37,208 nucleotides of DNA. Origin: an uncultured Clostridium sp. (lineage in GTDB: Bacteria > Bacillota > Clostridia > Lachnospirales > Lachnospiraceae). Within the stretch, counting starts at the first letter, position 1; every line of letters starts with the position of its first letter. Of the stretch, positions 26,612 through 35,340 are shown piece by piece. A program made the position numbers and the translations under genes. The notes below the pieces were generated by a model. It made no database searches. It was not told where the DNA came from and was given only the letters and a program-made list of their open reading frames with translations. The stretch spans positions 1-37,208 of the forward strand of contig CAMEFI010000030.1 of NCBI GenBank assembly GCA_945915475.1, read 5' to 3'.

Positions 26612-27283
26612 TTACAGGCAGTCCTTTATATTCTTGATAACGATCAGTTCCTGATTGTACAAGTGATGACGCATGATTTCCCTTGCCGTCTTAACATCAT
26701 TCATCAAAATCGCATTGGTAATATCATAGTGTTCCTTGACTAAAACATCATGATAAGAAAAATCCTTTACATATTCTACACGGTAACGGTATACCTGTTC
26801 CCGAAGGTTATGGGCAATGTTAATTAAACGCTGATTCCCTGTCGCCTCAAAAATGACATCATGAAACCGCACATCCCCATCTACAATATTCTGTACATGT
26901 TTTGTGTCAATGGCTTCTTTAAAATCCATACATGCCTTTTTAAGCTTTTCCTTTCCCTCCTCTGTAATCCTTGCACAGGCAAGTTCCACGGAAAGTTCCT
27001 CGATAGCAGTTCTTACCTCCAATGCATCCCGCAGATCTTTTTCCGTAATGCGTGCTACTTCAGCGCCCTTACGGGGAATCATCACAACCAGACCCTCTAA
27101 CTCCAACATCCGGATTGCCTCTCTTACCGGTGTCCGGCTTACTCCTAATTTGTTCGCAATCTTAATCTCCATCAACCGTTCTCCCGGTGACAATTCCCCT
27201 GTGATAATCGCCTGTCTTAGTGCCTGAAAGACAACATCACGGAGTGGAAGATATTCGTTATTTGCGTCATATTTTAATTCCAT
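26612..27283 (-). CDS. GntR-family regulator with FCD domain
   Basis: A 223-aa transcription factor: an N-terminal winged helix-turn-helix (about residues 13-75, LGVSRTPVREAIRMLELEGLV) and a C-terminal FCD all-helical ligand domain (about 85-210) that keeps the usual metal-type D/H residues (DVRFHDVIF, HYDI, RHHLYNQE). Members sense sugar acids, organic acids or fatty acyl compounds; the ligand here is not deducible. It follows ispE by 15 bp and so shares its promoter. A GTATAC palindrome at that promoter suggests that it regulates its own operon. Confidence 0.93.
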   Translation of the reverse strand: MELKYDANNEYLPLRDVVFQALRQAIITGELSPGERLMEIKIANKLGVSRTPVREAIRMLELEGLVVMIPRKGAEVARITEKDLRDALEVRTAIEELSVELACARITEEGKEKLKKACMDFKEAIDTKHVQNIVDGDVRFHDVIFEATGNQRLINIAHNLREQVYRYRVEYVKDFSYHDVLVKEHYDITNAILMNDVKTAREIMRHHLYNQELIVIKNIKDCL

Positions 27284-27298
27284 GTTTTTACCCTCTTT

Positions 27299-28174
27299 CT
27301 ATATCTCCTGATGAAATGCGTCTACCAGATATACCTGATTTGCCAACTGTTTATCCTGAATCAGACGTTTCGCCTGCTCTGCCTTTGCCACGTCTGCATA
27401 TATGCCAAATACTGTTGGGCCGGAACCACTCATCATGGCATTTAACGCTCCCTGTTCCTTCATGCAGATCTTAATCTCTTCAATCACCGGATACGCCGGA
27501 ATCGTAACGGATTCTAAGACATTTTCCATACGGTCTGTAATTCCTTTCAGATTGCCTGCTTTTATCGCACGAACCATACCATCAACATCCGGGTGTTTTT
27601 CAATTCCCTTGGCATCTAAATGTTCATATACATATTTCGTAGAAACAGAAATCGGCGGCTTTGCAATCAGTATCTTGCACTTCGGAATTGACGGCAATGG
27701 TGTCAGAACTTCACCAATCCCCTCTGAAAGTGCAGTTCCCCGCATAATGCAATAAGGTACATCTGCTCCTAATTGCACACCAATCTCCATAAGTGTCTTT
27801 TTGTCTAAATGCAGATGAAATAATTTGGATGCTCCCACCAATGCAGCCGCACAATCTGCGCTTCCCCCTGCCATTCCGGCTGCTACAGGAATACATTTAT
27901 ACAGATCAATCTCCATACCCTGGGTGACGTGATAACGCTCCTTCAATTGCTTCACAGCCTTATACACCAGATTGTTGTCATCACAGGGAAGAAATCCAAC
28001 ATTCGTCTTCAATCGGATGGTATCCTCCTGAAGCAGACGAAATGTTAATTTATCAAATAACTTAACCGTCTGCATGATCATGCGGACTTCATGATATCCG
28101 TCTTCTCTTTTGCCAACGACATCTAATCCCAAATTAATCTTGGCATATGCCTTTAACTGTAATGTATCTGCCAT
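27299..28174 (-). CDS. ispE: 4-diphosphocytidyl-2-C-methyl-D-erythritol kinase
   Basis: GHMP-family kinase that phosphorylates CDP-methylerythritol in the MEP pathway to isoprenoid precursors. The 291-aa protein has the substrate lysine in AYAKINLGLDV (Lys12), the GHMP glycine-rich loop PVAAGMAGGSADCAAALVG, the catalytic aspartate in GADVPYC, and motif 3 MSGSGPTVFG. The ATG at 28174 (MADTLQ) follows GGAGG; the 19-residue longer frame is promoter-proximal leader and is rejected. The gene is first in an operon with the GntR regulator, an arrangement common in this group of bacteria, as far as I recall. Confidence 0.96.
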   Translation of the reverse strand: MADTLQLKAYAKINLGLDVVGKREDGYHEVRMIMQTVKLFDKLTFRLLQEDTIRLKTNVGFLPCDDNNLVYKAVKQLKERYHVTQGMEIDLYKCIPVAAGMAGGSADCAAALVGASKLFHLHLDKKTLMEIGVQLGADVPYCIMRGTALSEGIGEVLTPLPSIPKCKILIAKPPISVSTKYVYEHLDAKGIEKHPDVDGMVRAIKAGNLKGITDRMENVLESVTIPAYPVIEEIKICMKEQGALNAMMSGSGPTVFGIYADVAKAEQAKRLIQDKQLANQVYLVDAFHQEI

Positions 28175-28215
28175 CTGCACTCCTCCGTTTATCCTGTTCA
28201 TAAAAAGCTGTTTTT

Positions 28216-28228
28216 GTATACTGTATAC
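28216..28228. promoter_or_regulatory. GTATAC palindromic operator at the ispE start site
   Basis: GTATAC-T-GTATAC, sitting on the predicted start of the ispE-gntR transcript. On the minus strand two ATGGTATA blocks with 14-bp period flank the -10. FCD-type GntR regulators such as UxuR bind TGGTATACCA-like sites, which supports autoregulation. Confidence 0.55.
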
Positions 28229-28233
28229 CATTT

Positions 28234-28263
28234 ATTATATACCATATATCAACGGATAAACAA
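28234..28263 (-). promoter_or_regulatory. Promoter of the ispE-gntR operon
   Basis: Minus-strand -35 TTGTTT (28263-28258), 18-bp spacer, -10 TATAAT (28239-28234); start expected near 28227. Confidence 0.65.
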
Positions 28264-28304
28264 TATTTTTTCAGCAATTATTTGTAAAAATATCTCATTT
28301 ATGT

Positions 28305-28331
28305 TAAGTTTATATACAAGTTAACCGATAT
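28305..28331 (+). promoter_or_regulatory. Sigma-D (sigma-28)-like promoter
   Basis: TAAG (28305-28308), 15 bp, ACCGATAT (28324-28331), against the flagellar consensus TAAA-N15-GCCGATAW. It lies about 100 bp upstream of the orphan gene at 28430. Confidence 0.65.
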
Positions 28332-28429
28332 ACTCAATAGACGTAATGGTTTATTGTCCTTTTTTTGAATTTCCAGTGTAGAATCTTCAATAAGCATTAC
28401 GGATTTTATTAACCAAGGAGGGTAATATT

Positions 28430-29047
28430 ATGGCAATTAACAGCGTAGGAAACAGCGCATACACAAGCGAATTTGTTTCCAAGATCAAAGACACTAGTAC
28501 AAGCACGGAGGCAAAGACTAGCAGGACAGCAAACGTAATCGATGATACCGGTGTTGTGTATGAGCCTTCAAAGCAGACGGATGAGACCGGCACCAAGACC
28601 AATCCCAAGGTAGATAGTGAAACCATTGCAAAGCTCAAAGCTGATGCTGATGCTCGTCTTTCCCAGTTAAAGGGAATTGTTGAACAGTTAATCAGCAAGC
28701 AGGGAAATGCAGCTAACACTGTGAGTATTTGGGATCAGTTCCGTCAGGGTGTATTAGATGGCAGCATTACTGTTGACGAAGCAACTGCAAAGCAGGCACA
28801 GGAAGATATCTCGGAAGATGGTTACTGGGGTGTGAAACAGACCTCTGAACGAATCTTAGATTTTGCCAAAGCATTGACCGGCAACGATACCAGCAAGATC
28901 AGTGAGATACGGGATGCCATCGAAAAGGGATTCTCTGAAGCTGCTAAGCTATGGGGAGATGAACTTCCTGAGATTTCCCAGAAAACGCACGAAGCTGTCA
29001 TGAAAGGACTGGACGAGTGGGAGAAGGGAAGTAGTGTGGAGGCCTAG
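28430..29047 (+). CDS. Conserved hypothetical protein, probably in the motility regulon
   Basis: A 205-aa soluble protein without signal peptide. The N-terminal half (about residues 1-75) is polar and Thr/Ser/Lys-rich, probably disordered. The C-terminal half is helical and conserved-looking (EDGYWGVKQTSERILDFAKALTGND, EIRDAIEKGFSEAAKLWGDELPEIS, EAVMKGLDEWEKG). I recall similar C-termini in other clostridial hypothetical proteins but cannot name a function. The ATG at 28430 follows AAGGAGGG. The upstream sigma-D-like promoter and the Ala/Asn/Ser-rich start (MAINSVGNSAY) suggest a flagellar export or filament accessory role; this is inference. It ends at a long terminator hairpin. Confidence 0.85.
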   Translation: MAINSVGNSAYTSEFVSKIKDTSTSTEAKTSRTANVIDDTGVVYEPSKQTDETGTKTNPKVDSETIAKLKADADARLSQLKGIVEQLISKQGNAANTVSIWDQFRQGVLDGSITVDEATAKQAQEDISEDGYWGVKQTSERILDFAKALTGNDTSKISEIRDAIEKGFSEAAKLWGDELPEISQKTHEAVMKGLDEWEKGSSVEA

Positions 29048-29095
29048 CGCCAACGTTAATTCGGACTTCCGTCCTTCGTACTCATGCACGTTTAT

Positions 29096-29154
29096 CCGAC
29101 ATATAAATAAGGCAGGAGCTTTGCAAGCAAGCTCCTGCCTTATTTGCATGTCGG
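29096..29154. terminator. Long bidirectional terminator
   Basis: A near-continuous stem of more than 20 bp: CCGACAT (29096-29102) with ATGTCGG (29148-29154), and AAATAAGGCAGGAGCT (29105-29120) with AGCTCCTGCCTTATTT (29130-29145). It separates the orphan gene from the convergent carboxyltransferase. Confidence 0.93.
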
Positions 29155-29156
29155 AA

Positions 29157-30701
29157 TTATAACGGCATGTTTCCATGCTTCTTATATGGACGGTTTAATT
29201 GCTTTGTTTTAAGGGCATCTAAAGCCGCTACGATTTTGTTCTTCGTCTCATCCGGTCGGATGACTTCATCCACGAAACCTCTTTTGGCTGCGGTATATGG
29301 ATTCAGGAATTTCTCCTCATACTCTTCAATCATCTGTGCCCTCTTCTCCTCCGGATTCTCTGCAGCCTGAATCTGTCTTCTGCCAATGATATTGACTGCT
29401 CCTTCGCCCCCCATTACGGCAATCTCAGCAATCGGCCATGCATATACGATATCAGCACCCATATGTTTTGAATTCATGGCAATGTAGGCTCCACCATATG
29501 CTTTTCTCATGATTAATGATATCTTCGGTACGGTGGCTTCCGCATAGGCATAAAGAATCTTCGCTCCATGTCGGATAATTCCGTTATGCTCCTGCTCTGA
29601 ACCCGGTAAAAAGGCCGGTACATCAATCAACGATACCAACGGAATGTTAAAACAATCACAAAAACGAATAAATCTTGCAATCTTATCGGATGAATCTATA
29701 TCCAATGAACCACCTTTGAAGTTCGCCTGATTGCAGACAAACCCAACGGTGTTTCCTTCCATTCTTCCAAATCCAACCACTGCATTCTTTGCCCAATGCT
29801 TCTGCACTTCAAAGAAACTATCCTTATCTATCATGGCATTGATCACATCATGGACATCATAACCTTTTTTCTTATTATCCGGAACAATATTCACTAAGTT
29901 GCTACACAGATCCACAGATTTTCCCGGTTTCACCGGAAGTGGCGCCTGATTATTATCCGGAAGATAAGAAAGCAGTTCTCTTACTCCTCCTAAACAGTTC
30001 TTCTCACTCTTATAAAGGAAATGTGCTACACCAGACTTGGTTGCGTGTGCCATAGCACCACCCAATTCCTCCGCTGACAATTCCTCACCAATGACTGTCT
30101 TAACAACCTGCGGTCCGGTGATAAACATCTTACTAATCTCATCCACTACAAAAATGTAATCACAAATAGCAGGAGAATAGCAGGCACCCCCGGAACACGG
30201 TCCTAAGATAACTGCAATCTGCGGAATCACACCAGATGCAATGGTGTTTCGCTCAAATATACCGGAATATCCACTTAAGGAATCAATTCCCTCTTCAATT
30301 CTGGCTCCACCACTATCATTAATCGTAACGATTGGGCATCTCATTTTCAATGCCATATCCTGAATATGTACAATCTTACGGGAATGATATTCTCCAAGGC
30401 TTCCACCAATTACAGTAAAATCCTCTGACGACGCAAACACCGTACGTCCATTTACTTTACCGTATCCGGTAACCACTCCATCTCCAGGTACTCTCTTCTT
30501 ATCTAATCCAAAATCATCAATACGGGACTCCACAAGATCATTGATCTCCACAAAAGTACCTTTATCAAACAGGATTTCCAAACGTTCCCGCGCCGTTAAC
30601 TTGCCTTTTTCATGCTGTTTGTCTATTGCCGCTTTTCCTCCGCCAAGCTTAGCGGTATTACGACGTGCTTCTAAATCTTCAATTGCTTCATTCCAACCCA
30701 T
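29157..30701 (-). CDS. Acyl-CoA carboxyltransferase subunit (PccB/MmdA family)
   Basis: A 514-aa carboxyltransferase with two crotonase-like halves, moving CO2 between biotin and an acyl-CoA. Visible features are LTARERLEILFDKGTF, the first oxyanion-type glycine pair (GPCSGGACYSPA), and the second half with DVPAFLPGSEQEHNGIIRHGAKILYAYAEATVPK and the GGAYIAM loop. The length is that of propionyl-CoA carboxylase beta or the methylmalonyl-CoA decarboxylase alpha subunit. No biotin carrier, biotin carboxylase or membrane decarboxylase subunit lies next to it, so the exact substrate is open. The ATG at 30701 follows GGAGG. It has its own promoter. Confidence 0.93.
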   Translation of the reverse strand: MGWNEAIEDLEARRNTAKLGGGKAAIDKQHEKGKLTARERLEILFDKGTFVEINDLVESRIDDFGLDKKRVPGDGVVTGYGKVNGRTVFASSEDFTVIGGSLGEYHSRKIVHIQDMALKMRCPIVTINDSGGARIEEGIDSLSGYSGIFERNTIASGVIPQIAVILGPCSGGACYSPAICDYIFVVDEISKMFITGPQVVKTVIGEELSAEELGGAMAHATKSGVAHFLYKSEKNCLGGVRELLSYLPDNNQAPLPVKPGKSVDLCSNLVNIVPDNKKKGYDVHDVINAMIDKDSFFEVQKHWAKNAVVGFGRMEGNTVGFVCNQANFKGGSLDIDSSDKIARFIRFCDCFNIPLVSLIDVPAFLPGSEQEHNGIIRHGAKILYAYAEATVPKISLIMRKAYGGAYIAMNSKHMGADIVYAWPIAEIAVMGGEGAVNIIGRRQIQAAENPEEKRAQMIEEYEEKFLNPYTAAKRGFVDEVIRPDETKNKIVAALDALKTKQLNRPYKKHGNMPL

Positions 30702-30797
30702 GTTTCTATCCTCCTATGGTGAACTATGCACTTGCATGACACAAGGAGAATATTGCACCTCATTGCGCCTTCAGGTTGTTGATTTGTCAACTTCTAC

Positions 30798-30826
30798 ACT
30801 ATACACTATTTTACCAATCCTTGCAA
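30798..30826 (-). promoter_or_regulatory. Promoter of the carboxyltransferase gene
   Basis: Minus-strand -35 TTGCAA (30826-30821), 17-bp spacer, -10 TATAGT (30803-30798). A small inverted repeat GTTGA-TTTG-TCAAC (30778-30791) lies at the predicted start and could be an operator. Confidence 0.65.
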
Positions 30827-30875
30827 GTCTTTACAAAAAGATGGACACGGGTTGATAAAAACACATTGTGATTAT

Positions 30876-31658
30876 CTATACCCACACATTGTCTTTGCGA
30901 TTCACAATATAGAATCCTTTCTCATTCAACGTATTCTCCCGGTTATATAACATTTCACTTCCATCCATCTGTCGGAAAATGGCACCTGCCTGCTCTGTAA
31001 TGCACTGCATGGCCGCCGTATCCCATTCACACGTCAGTCCAAACCGATAATACACATCCGCTTTTCCCTCCGCAACCATACAGCCCTTTAAAGAGCTTCC
31101 TGCCGAGATGGTCTCGCCTATCACTTCCTGATGCGCTTTGATGAGATTCGCTTCTTTCTCTGAAGAATGGGACTTACTTCCCACCCAGATCAAATCGGTT
31201 ACTTTATCGGATACCAGTAATTTCTTAGTCTCACCTGTGTGTCCATCCCTTTTATAGGCTCCCTCTTCCACCGATGCATAATACAAATCCTTTGTTACAG
31301 GAACATAGATCACACCTACAATGGGACGCCCTTCATGTGCCAATGCAATATTTACTGTAAATTGACCATTTCGTTTCACAAATTCTTTTGTTCCATCCAA
31401 TGGATCCACAATAAAACAATATGCATTTGCTCTCCGTGACTTATCATCCTTTACTTCCTCAGAAAGAATTGCATATTCCGGGAACTCTCTCATAAGTCCT
31501 TCTACTATAACAGCATTTGCCTGACGATCTGCCTGGGTAAGAGGCGATTCATCCTCCTTATAATCCACATCAAAATCTGTCTGGTAAATGTCCATAATCA
31601 CTTTGCCAGCTTCCACAGCCAGCTCCTTCATCACCTGTAATATTCTCGTCTGCTGCAT
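30876..31658 (-). CDS. CysQ-like 3'(2'),5'-bisphosphate nucleotidase / inositol monophosphatase family
   Basis: A 260-aa lithium-sensitive-type phosphatase. The metal-binding motifs are all present: SEEVKDD, the signature DPLDGTKEF (about residues 90-98), and CEWDTAAMQ near the C-terminus. The overall sequence is closer to CysQ (PAP phosphatase, which recycles 3'-phosphoadenosine 5'-phosphate) than to SuhB; the substrate is not proven. Of the two ATGs, the second (31658) is 6 bp from AAGGAG while the first abuts it, so the second is chosen. It follows the GT4-Maf gene by 66 bp with no terminator, so cotranscription is possible. Confidence 0.88.
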   Translation of the reverse strand: MQQTRILQVMKELAVEAGKVIMDIYQTDFDVDYKEDESPLTQADRQANAVIVEGLMREFPEYAILSEEVKDDKSRRANAYCFIVDPLDGTKEFVKRNGQFTVNIALAHEGRPIVGVIYVPVTKDLYYASVEEGAYKRDGHTGETKKLLVSDKVTDLIWVGSKSHSSEKEANLIKAHQEVIGETISAGSSLKGCMVAEGKADVYYRFGLTCEWDTAAMQCITEQAGAIFRQMDGSEMLYNRENTLNEKGFYIVNRKDNVWV

Positions 31659-31724
31659 AGTCATCTCCTTCTCTTAAATGAATCCAATGATTGTTGTTGC
31701 TATCCTGGGGGCGTAAATGTGATT

Positions 31725-34592
31725 CTATTTGCTTTCCTGTTCCATATATTCTTTCAGGGTAATCGTCTGTAAGCCGGGAATCACCGCTCCCCCTTCTGTA
31801 GCATCATAAACCGGCATAGTCACATCTGCTTCTGTCACTCTCTTTGCAATCCATTGATTATACATCATGAATAGCCGGCTTGCGGCTACTGTCCCGCCAC
31901 CGATTGCCGGAACCTGCTGCATCGCTTCCGTTCCATCCGCTTCCACTCTGGCAGTTCCATCCGCATGTGCTTTATTATCCGTATACGCCAGATCCAAACC
32001 GATAAATGCAATGGATGCACACCCTAACTGAATACACACATCAAATGCTGTTGTACTGACAGAACCTCCGGTATGATACAGTTTCCATCCCTTTTGCTTA
32101 GCAAGTTGTTCTGCCGGTGCATATCCATCCTGACAGATCAGATACTTCCTGCCCGCATACTGCATGGAATATTCCTTATATGCCGTAGATAGATACAACA
32201 TCGGAACCAATTGCTGTTCCAATCCTGCCAAATGACCATAAACCCGACTGTTGGCATCCGTAACAATCATATAATCCATATCTATACCAAGCTTCAACAA
32301 CTTTCGAAATACCGTCTCTACTGCAAGGATGATCGTATCCTTCGGTTTGTTCTTCAGCAGTTCCACATTTTTGTCAAGAGACGGTCCCGCTGCCACGATA
32401 ATCACCTTTTTCCCTTTAAAATGGTTGTGCAGTTCATCCACATACCCATCATAATTCTTGAAATTCTCTCTGCTATTGCTTTCAAACAGTATCGCCGCAT
32501 TCCGTTTGCCACTGTCCCGGATAAAAAACATCTCCATCTGTTGGCGAATCCGCTGATCCGTTATATGACGCAGGGATGGATAATGCAAAATCACATTTTC
32601 CGTCACTTTATCCAATGCATTTGTAATCTTTGTGAACTGCGGATCATAGACAAGATGCACTTTAGAAGATTGCAGGCATCTACTCATATCTACCGTCATC
32701 AGACAATGATAGATCACATCCAGATCATTTTCATAGACGGAAAGGGTTATTCCTGAATCCAGCTTCCAAAGCTCCAGCACATGATACCCTAATCCAAGTC
32801 CCCAGATGACATAGGCATCACTGCCAGGCTGATAATAGTATCTTGCAAATTCCGCTGCTTCCTTTCCGGGATTCACATTGCTATGATAATAATATGTTCC
32901 TCTTTCATCCATTCCGGCTAGTGTAAATGCACCGGAATTCGTATCCTCTAAATGATACCGCCCCTGCCAGGTTCCCTGTGCGGTATCGTGCTCATATCTT
33001 TCATGGTGTTGTAGCAACTTCTTATATAGTTCCACATCTTTCTGTTGCAAAAGCTGCATATTCCTTTCCCATGCAGACTCCTCCACACCAACCGGATCAC
33101 AATTACGAATCTGTTCCTGCAAAGATTGTAAAAATGGCACCAACTGAAGTTCTAACAAATCTGCCAGTAATACATAATCCTGATTCTCCTGTGCAAACAT
33201 CATATCCTCCAAAGAAGCACTGACGCCCTCCGGATTCACCACCATATCCTGCTGATTATAAAATCCAATATCCAAAAATACAGATTCCAATACCTGCATC
33301 AGACTTGTTGTCAGCTCTGTAAACAACCGAACCACTTTGTCATAGTTCTGAATATGGCAGGCATGTATGATCTGATCGGTCACCATTTGCAATTGTACAT
33401 TGGTTCTATAAATCTGTTGTCTGGTCATCTTCCCTTTTTCCTTTTCCCCAGTCATCCCTGCATGTTCCGGTAATGGTTCTTTGTGAAACTCTCGTTGCTT
33501 CATAATATTACAAAGTTTGTCAAAAAAATCCTCCAATGCCACATTTTTCTCAAACTCTGCCACCCTCGTTCGACAAACCTCCGGATCCGCAAAAGCAAGC
33601 TGCCCATTTGCTAACTGAAACATAATATCCGAAAGTGCTTTCCAGTCCCCACAGGGGAATAGATAACCATTTTCTCCCGGAGTGATCAGTTCCTCAATTC
33701 CACTGACCGGTGTGGCAAGCACCATCAACCCATTTGCCTGTGCCTCAATGGCTGTTAAGGGATACCCCTCAAAATCCGATGCCAGCACCACCGCATCTGC
33801 CTGTTCCACAAAACTCCATGGATTATTCTTCCAACCCAGCCAATGCACCCGTTGCTTCACCCCACATGCCTTGGATAGCTTCTTCATCTTCGTTCCATAG
33901 GCATTGTCATCATCTCCGATAATATACAGTTCCCAGGAATCTCCGGACGCTGCTACTGCCTGGATAATAAGGTCGAGACGCTTTTCTTCTGAAACACGGC
34001 CAACAAAATATAACCGATTTATATTCTCCTCGTTCGCAGAATCCTTTGTTTCCATACGGTTTCTTGTTACTTGTGGTTTTACACAAGTATTAAAATCAAT
34101 TGGATTACATACTTTGATAATTTTACTATTGTTAAGATTCGCATCTATTTCCTGACAGATCAACTGACTAATCGCAAAATGTGCATCCGCCATATCCAGA
34201 TTATCGTAACCGCCATAACCAGAATCTATATACCTCTCCACCGGTGCATGTAACCACGATAGGATCACGATGTCTTTCTGATTTATGGAATTCACAACTC
34301 TTCTCGCCACATAACACATCATCGGCCAGGAAGTTGCCAAAATACAATCCGGAGTGCCATGCTTCTGTAAGAACTTCGCATACACCTCTATAAACTCTGC
34401 CATTGTATGACCATCCAATCCCTCTAACAGAGCATAGTATGGAATTCCCTTTGCAGTCCATACCACACCGGATGCCACCAATTGCACCACACGGACTTCC
34501 ATTCCCCGCTGTTGTAAGAATGGCACCGTCATATTAATGATATTCTCTACTCCACCCTTTTCCCCTACCGGAACTAAAATATCTACCTTCAC
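31725..34592 (-). CDS. GT4 glycosyltransferase fused to a Maf (MptE-like/DUF115) domain
   Basis: A 955-aa fusion. Residues 1 to about 365 are a GT-B glycosyltransferase of family 4 (LYFVGRVSEEKRLDLIIQAV; the EGYPLTAIEAQANG loop with the ExxxxxxxE pair). A helical linker covers about 380-540. Residues about 555-955 are a motility-associated factor (Maf) unit with the MptE-like core KKVIIVAAGPSLDKN (GPS at 736-738), DYMIVTDAN and IGLDLAYTDNKAH. Maf proteins attach nonulosonic acids to flagellin in Campylobacter, Clostridium and others. The start is a GTG at 34592 with GGAGAAGGA upstream. Likely role: flagellin or surface-protein glycosylation (inference). Confidence 0.88.
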   Translation of the reverse strand: MKVDILVPVGEKGGVENIINMTVPFLQQRGMEVRVVQLVASGVVWTAKGIPYYALLEGLDGHTMAEFIEVYAKFLQKHGTPDCILATSWPMMCYVARRVVNSINQKDIVILSWLHAPVERYIDSGYGGYDNLDMADAHFAISQLICQEIDANLNNSKIIKVCNPIDFNTCVKPQVTRNRMETKDSANEENINRLYFVGRVSEEKRLDLIIQAVAASGDSWELYIIGDDDNAYGTKMKKLSKACGVKQRVHWLGWKNNPWSFVEQADAVVLASDFEGYPLTAIEAQANGLMVLATPVSGIEELITPGENGYLFPCGDWKALSDIMFQLANGQLAFADPEVCRTRVAEFEKNVALEDFFDKLCNIMKQREFHKEPLPEHAGMTGEKEKGKMTRQQIYRTNVQLQMVTDQIIHACHIQNYDKVVRLFTELTTSLMQVLESVFLDIGFYNQQDMVVNPEGVSASLEDMMFAQENQDYVLLADLLELQLVPFLQSLQEQIRNCDPVGVEESAWERNMQLLQQKDVELYKKLLQHHERYEHDTAQGTWQGRYHLEDTNSGAFTLAGMDERGTYYYHSNVNPGKEAAEFARYYYQPGSDAYVIWGLGLGYHVLELWKLDSGITLSVYENDLDVIYHCLMTVDMSRCLQSSKVHLVYDPQFTKITNALDKVTENVILHYPSLRHITDQRIRQQMEMFFIRDSGKRNAAILFESNSRENFKNYDGYVDELHNHFKGKKVIIVAAGPSLDKNVELLKNKPKDTIILAVETVFRKLLKLGIDMDYMIVTDANSRVYGHLAGLEQQLVPMLYLSTAYKEYSMQYAGRKYLICQDGYAPAEQLAKQKGWKLYHTGGSVSTTAFDVCIQLGCASIAFIGLDLAYTDNKAHADGTARVEADGTEAMQQVPAIGGGTVAASRLFMMYNQWIAKRVTEADVTMPVYDATEGGAVIPGLQTITLKEYMEQESK

Positions 34593-34645
34593 GATTCCTT
34601 CTCCATTTCATGCAAGACCTGTACATATCCCGATTCATGCATTTA

Positions 34646-35047
34646 TCATCTGTAGTACTCGTCTGCTTTCCTTCTGAACGCATTCAATAACAAATCATAC
34701 TTTGATATAATGTCTCCAAAATATTTTACAGCCAGTTGCCCATCATAATCGTGTGCTAAATTGTTTCTGGCTTTCAACATCTCCATCCAGGTATCGTCAT
34801 CAATCAAACCCACGCTATGCGCCATACGTAATGTTTCTCTTGGTGACCCGGTAGGATAATCCAATGCTCCGTGATACTCTGTAATAATATCCTTCATAAC
34901 TTTCCATGCAAGATCAAATGACAGATTAAACATCTGTACCGTACCACTTAAAATAAACATATCGCTCGGATCTTTTCCTTTCGCCTCAGCCAGATTGTCC
35001 AAACTTTTGCAAAAACTGTTATATCGATTAATAGATTTTCTTTCCAT
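34646..35047 (-). CDS. HI0074-type HEPN partner of a minimal nucleotidyltransferase
   Basis: A 133-aa all-helical protein of the nucleotidyltransferase substrate-binding (HI0074) family, a HEPN relative. The characteristic segment KARNNLAHDYDG carries the RN-x3-H HEPN-type motif. It overlaps the upstream MNT gene by 20 bp, the usual arrangement. In related MNT/HEPN pairs the HEPN protein is a toxin (RNase) that the MNT protein inactivates by nucleotidylation; whether that holds for the HI0074 subfamily is uncertain. The GT4-Maf gene starts 53 bp downstream. Confidence 0.9.
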   Translation of the reverse strand: MERKSINRYNSFCKSLDNLAEAKGKDPSDMFILSGTVQMFNLSFDLAWKVMKDIITEYHGALDYPTGSPRETLRMAHSVGLIDDDTWMEMLKARNNLAHDYDGQLAVKYFGDIISKYDLLLNAFRRKADEYYR

Positions 35048-35300
35048 ACCGGTCCATATCCTCCTTCAGATATTCATTCTCACATCCATCATATTCAAAC
35101 AGATCAATCTTCTTCAATGTCATGATCTCATCCACCTGTTCCTGTAATCGTTCCATATCTGCTTTGCCATATATGATAAAATCCAAGTCACTGTACTTTG
35201 TCTGTGTTCCCTTTGCATATGATCCAAACAACGACAGGTGTTCTACATGATTCTTCTTACAAATATCCGTAACCTGTTTAATAATATCTTCTACTGTCAT
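35028..35300 (-). CDS. Minimal nucleotidyltransferase (MNT), antitoxin-type
   Basis: A 90-aa nucleotidyltransferase of the pol-beta fold with the complete motif GSYAKGTQTKYSDLDFIIYG (GS-x-x-x-G and the SDLDF metal-binding aspartates) and a third acidic position in KIDLFEYDG. The ATG at 35300 (MTVEDIIKQ) follows GGAG; a 27-residue longer frame runs through pseudogene DNA and is rejected. It overlaps the HEPN gene by 20 bp. The gene lies directly in the tail of a degraded ATPase gene, whose promoter may now drive it. Confidence 0.92.
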   Translation of the reverse strand: MTVEDIIKQVTDICKKNHVEHLSLFGSYAKGTQTKYSDLDFIIYGKADMERLQEQVDEIMTLKKIDLFEYDGCENEYLKEDMDRYGKKIY

Positions 35301-35340
35301 ATCCAAAGTACTCCTTCCCTGTCGGTTTCTGTTTCTTCCA

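Noticed and set aside
32211-32756. 181-residue frame antisense to the GT4-Maf gene
   Set aside because: No ribosome binding site, no recognisable domain, fully inside a well-supported gene.
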